NCBI GenBank assembly: GCA_022453515.1
Contig: JAJNNY010000032.1
Span: 248,001 to 312,000, forward strand
Source of the DNA: Astrocystis sublimbata
Lineage: Eukaryota > Ascomycota > Sordariomycetes > Xylariales > Xylariaceae
Direction of reading: 5' to 3'
Length of the DNA: 64,000 nucleotides
This document shows positions 61,096 to 64,000 of this stretch, piece after piece. Position 1 is the first letter of the stretch. Every line of letters begins with the position of its first letter. The position numbers were made by a program, and so were the translations under genes. The notes beneath the pieces were generated by a model. The model had not been told where the DNA came from. It ran no database searches and saw only the letters and a list, made by a program, of their open reading frames with translations.

Positions 61096-61865
61096 TCATG
61101 AAGTGGCCTGGGGCTGTCGCACCATCGCAAAAGCGCGGTAGACACCGAAGCCGCGACACCTGTTGTTGTCCCACGCATTTAGATCATTGTCTACGTGGCC
61201 CTTGTCGACGAAGCCATTGCGCAGGTAGAGACTGTGCGACCCAGGGAAGCCGATGAGCCAGCACGGAAGCTTGGCCTCGTCGGCTGCCTTTAAGAAGTGC
61301 TGCAGTATTTGAGCGCCGATACCCTGGTTTTGGTGGTCAGGGTGGACGGCGAAAGATGTGAGGTCTGATACATCGAATTAGCATTTTTGAAGCAGTCGAC
61401 GCGATCCTACATGGACGCTATCTAGAGTTGAGATGCACACATACAGTAGTATTCGCCTTCCATGTGAACCTCCAGCGCCTTGACCTCGGCCCCGGTCGCC
61501 ACCGTGAACTCGGCGTTCATGTACGGGGGCAGGCTCGGCAAAGCCTTCGGCTTGGCGCCGCGGGTATCCGGCGAGCCCGGAATTGGTCCGACAGGCTCGC
61601 TGTCCTTCACGACATGCCGATAGCAGGCAAAGCCGTAGATCTGGTTAGTATCTTGGTCAACGGCCTTGACTGTCCGAGCGCCCGGCTGGCTGAAGCGGCC
61701 AGCCAGTCTGTCTACGAAGAACCCATGTAGCTGGTTGCCAGTGTCCTCCGAGGGTTTGTAGGCAATCTGAGACGGCAATTCCTGGAGGAACGTGCGGCGG
61801 TTGATCTCCGCTAGAGCGGAAAGGTCTTTCTCCTGATCGATCTCTTTGATGACGATGGAGGGCAT
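61096..61865 (-). CDS. GNAT-family N-acetyltransferase
   Basis: Two exons, 61865-61445 and 61364-61096, with an 80-nt phase-1 intron, 229 residues. The first exon carries MPSIVIKEIDQEKDLSALAE at the N-terminus, a central strand QIYGFACYRHV and KALEVHMEGEYY. The second exon has the acetyl-CoA motif LTSFAVHPDHQNQGIGAQIL (Q-x-x-G-x-G), then HFLKAADEAKLPCWLI and the C-terminal LYLRNGFVD strand-turn typical of GNAT motif B. The acetyl-group donor site is therefore complete; the substrate is unknown. An upstream in-frame ATG (61901) would add 12 residues with weak support. It is divergent from the TauD gene, with 1.3 kb between starts. Small-molecule or peptide acetylation are both possible. Confidence 0.87.
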
Positions 61866-63185
61866 CTTGTCGTACAGTGCTGCGAGCGCGAGGCGTATCA
61901 ATTCAAGATAAAAATGGAAGTGGATGATGTGGTCACGAGGTTCGTAGTCTGATAACTGATCTCAATTGTATTATGCTTCCTTTCTGCTGCTTTCATTCTA
62001 TCTATCCTAGTTATCTAATCCATCACCAAGCTGTTTTGTAGCTGTAGGGATGTTTCGCGGATGAGGCTCATGATGACTTCTTACCAATCTGGGACGACTT
62101 GAAGTCTAAAATTCGGTGTTCCCGAATGAAGTATGTGCGGGGACTATCACCACGACGTCGTACACATGCGGAAGCGATCGCCAAGAAAGCCTGCAAGGGA
62201 TGAGATGCAACATGGCCATCAGATAAAAATTCGACGATCTTCAATTTAGGGGTTCAACGAACCAACTTTCATATTTAGTACGTAGTGACTAGGTAAGGAC
62301 TCAATCTTCAGAATATGCATACCGAGTACGCGATGTCTTGATCCGACTGTATATCTTGTGATAACAGAAGCTCCAGACCTTAGATTCTCTGAGCACGACC
62401 TTAACGCAAACTTACCGAAGGTGACTTTGCAGTAGCGCCCGTCCCATCGGTGGGGCAGTCTGCTGGCGTAAAACTAACACAAACGATCACCCCTTTAGTA
62501 AACAATATGACGCCGGCCTCAATCATGGTAATTGAGTTTTCTTGCCCGTAGTTCAAGCAACGTCATGGTCATACGCTCAATCCTTCGTCGAGACAATTAT
62601 ATGCCGATGCAAAGCTGGCTCTTCGGACGTTAGTAACTGATCCATCAGATAAATCAACTCAACTATTTTTTTCGGTAGTGTAGCATGGTACCTATTAATA
62701 GATAAAACTGGGCCTATCATGTCACTATAGCTGGCGTTAGTGGTATATATCATTGCCCGACTAGGCACTTCCGAGGCGTTTACTATTCACACGTTTCTTC
62801 CTTGCAACTTGCGACACTAAAGCCACGCCGGCCATAGTCGTCGGTCAGGCATACCGCGTCTCTACTGCTGGAAGATGGAGTATGTTGTAGCAATGCCAGC
62901 TGTTGTCCGAGGCAACTGGGTCGGCAAGGAGGCATTGAACCCCAGCCTCAAGTCTGAACTTCGCGGTCAATCGAGCTTGATGCGAGTTCGGACCTGCCTA
63001 AATTCCATGCCATAAGCAAATTAGGTACAATGATATTCCGTTACGATGGAGCAGATACGGCTGTTTGTTCCAATTCTACCTACTTATATGTAGATATCCC
63101 AAGCCCTCCCAACTTCAATTGACATGCTTCGTTGATCTTATCATTTATCTAGCTTTCTGATACCATCACATAACACATCGTCACT
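61866..63185. promoter_or_regulatory. Divergent promoter region (GNAT / TauD-type genes)
   Basis: About 1.3 kb between divergent starts; no supported gene. The 130 bases before 63186 are AT/C-rich with TTATATGTAG at about 63,085 as a possible TATA-like element and a CATCACATAACACATC leader. Confidence 0.4.
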
Positions 63186-64000
63186 ATGAGTCCATCAGCT
63201 ATTGACCCACCAGCGGCCGAGCCGTCCAGGAGGTTGGCATACATTCCCAAAAAGGTCGTTGAGCGCAAGTTCGGTGACTACGAGATCCCCGATGTTGCTC
63301 GCGCACGTATGGAGAAGGCCGGCATCGACCTAAGCAAAGGTTACCCAGAGGACCCGGAGAACATCGTGTACAGGAAGGACGTGGTAGAGCTCCAGCCTGG
63401 CCCTGTCGAGTTCTCCGACCCCGGCGCGAAGGCCGACAAGGAGAAGAAGGCTCTCTTCGGTGCTGCCAAGGAAGTCAAGCACCTCACATACCACTGCGGA
63501 ACCGAGATCGTCGGTCTCCAGCTGAAGGACCTGACTCCTCAGCAACTGGACGAGCTGTCCCTGCTCGTCTCCGAGAGAGGTGTCGTCTTCTTCCGCGACC
63601 AGGACCTCTCCCCACAACAGCAACGGGATGTGACCGGACACTTCGGTCCCATCTTCCCCCAGTACGCTCACGTCCCTGGCGTTCCTGAGGTATCGGTCAT
63701 CTGGTCGCAATACTTCGCCAAGTCGATCAGGAAGCCCACTTTCCGCACACCTTTCCAGGGATGGCACACGTAAGAAGATCCTCCAACAAGTAATCTAGAT
63801 GAAAGATGACTAACCTAGTTCCAGCGACCTGGTTCACCTGAAGCAGCCCTTCGGTATCACACATCTTCACTACGACACCGTACCACCCTACGGTGGTGAC
63901 ATCCTGTGGACCAGCGGTTACGCCGCGTACTGCAAGCTGTCGCCCGCATTCCGCAAATTCATCGACGGCAAGGAGGCTGTCATGAGGTCCGGCCTGACTT
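63186..64000 (+). CDS. TauD/TfdA-type Fe(II)/2-oxoglutarate dioxygenase (3' truncated by the window)
   Basis: Exon 1 is 63186-63769; exon 2 begins at 63825 and continues past the window edge; the intron is 55 nt, phase 2. Visible residues total about 253. The N-terminus is a Pro/Ala/Lys-rich extension (IPKKVVERKFGDYEIPD), followed by the family start GTEIVGLQLKDLTPQQLDEL and VVFFRDQDLSPQQQRD. The iron motif HxD is WHTD (His194, Asp196), and the intron falls inside the Thr codon between the two ligands. ITHLHYDTVPPYGGDILWTS follows, matching the GGDTLW block. The second iron His and the 2-oxoglutarate Arg must lie beyond 64000. Family members oxidise sulfonates such as taurine, or herbicides and other acids; the substrate cannot be told. 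Similar yeast protein: Jlp1. Confidence 0.9.

Overview
The window is nuclear DNA of a filamentous ascomycete, most likely a Sordariomycete-type Pezizomycotina (the class is inference). The main evidence is the gene content (Swc5, Arp8, Cdk11, NDUFAF7, a Ptm1-type LUSTR protein, U-box cyclophilin, eukaryotic glutathione synthetase, TauD-type dioxygenase). The introns are short (about 50-240 nt) with GTRNGT donors, CTRAY-like branch sites and YAG acceptors. Genes are spaced without operons, and intergenic DNA is rich in TACCTA/TAGGTA words. I rebuilt the spliced genes by hand; reading frame is conserved across every junction except in the pseudogene.

Layout. 1-371: start of an unidentified minus-strand gene. 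3.7-16.3 kb: gene-dense housekeeping block with a DUF7137-like secreted/membrane protein (+), Cdk11/PITSLRE-type kinase (-), mitochondrial NDUFAF7 methyltransferase (+), Ptm1/LUSTR seven-TM protein (-), PPIL2-type U-box cyclophilin (+) and Swc5 (-). 16.3-24.2 kb: poorer region with AT-rich DNA, a decayed aldehyde dehydrogenase gene, a small CsbD-like stress protein gene with CRE sites, and a near-perfect foldback. 24.2-44.9 kb: TPR/SET protein (+), mitochondrial SSB (+), glutathione synthetase (-), a very large ATRX/ARIP4-like SNF2 ATPase (+), Arp8 of INO80 (-), and a Pro/Ala/Gln-rich hypothetical protein (+). 44.9-61.1 kb: about 16 kb whose only convincing gene is a Rua1-type (DUF4451) regulator at 50.7-52.7 kb, with a long pyrimidine-rich leader and a repeat-filled downstream interval. 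61.1-64 kb: GNAT acetyltransferase (-) and the first part of a TauD/TfdA dioxygenase (+).

Functionally this is a mixture of unlinked housekeeping genes, with a chromatin bias: Swc5 (SWR1), Arp8 (INO80), an SNF2 ATPase and a SET protein all lie in one 27-kb stretch. I see no biosynthetic cluster, CRISPR array, rRNA, convincing tRNA or intact transposon, and no clear previously undescribed multi-gene system. The most notable items are the isolated regulator in its gene desert, the two foldback elements, the decayed ALDH gene, a hidden C-terminal exon of the SNF2 gene, and the recurring TACCTAGGTA palindrome.
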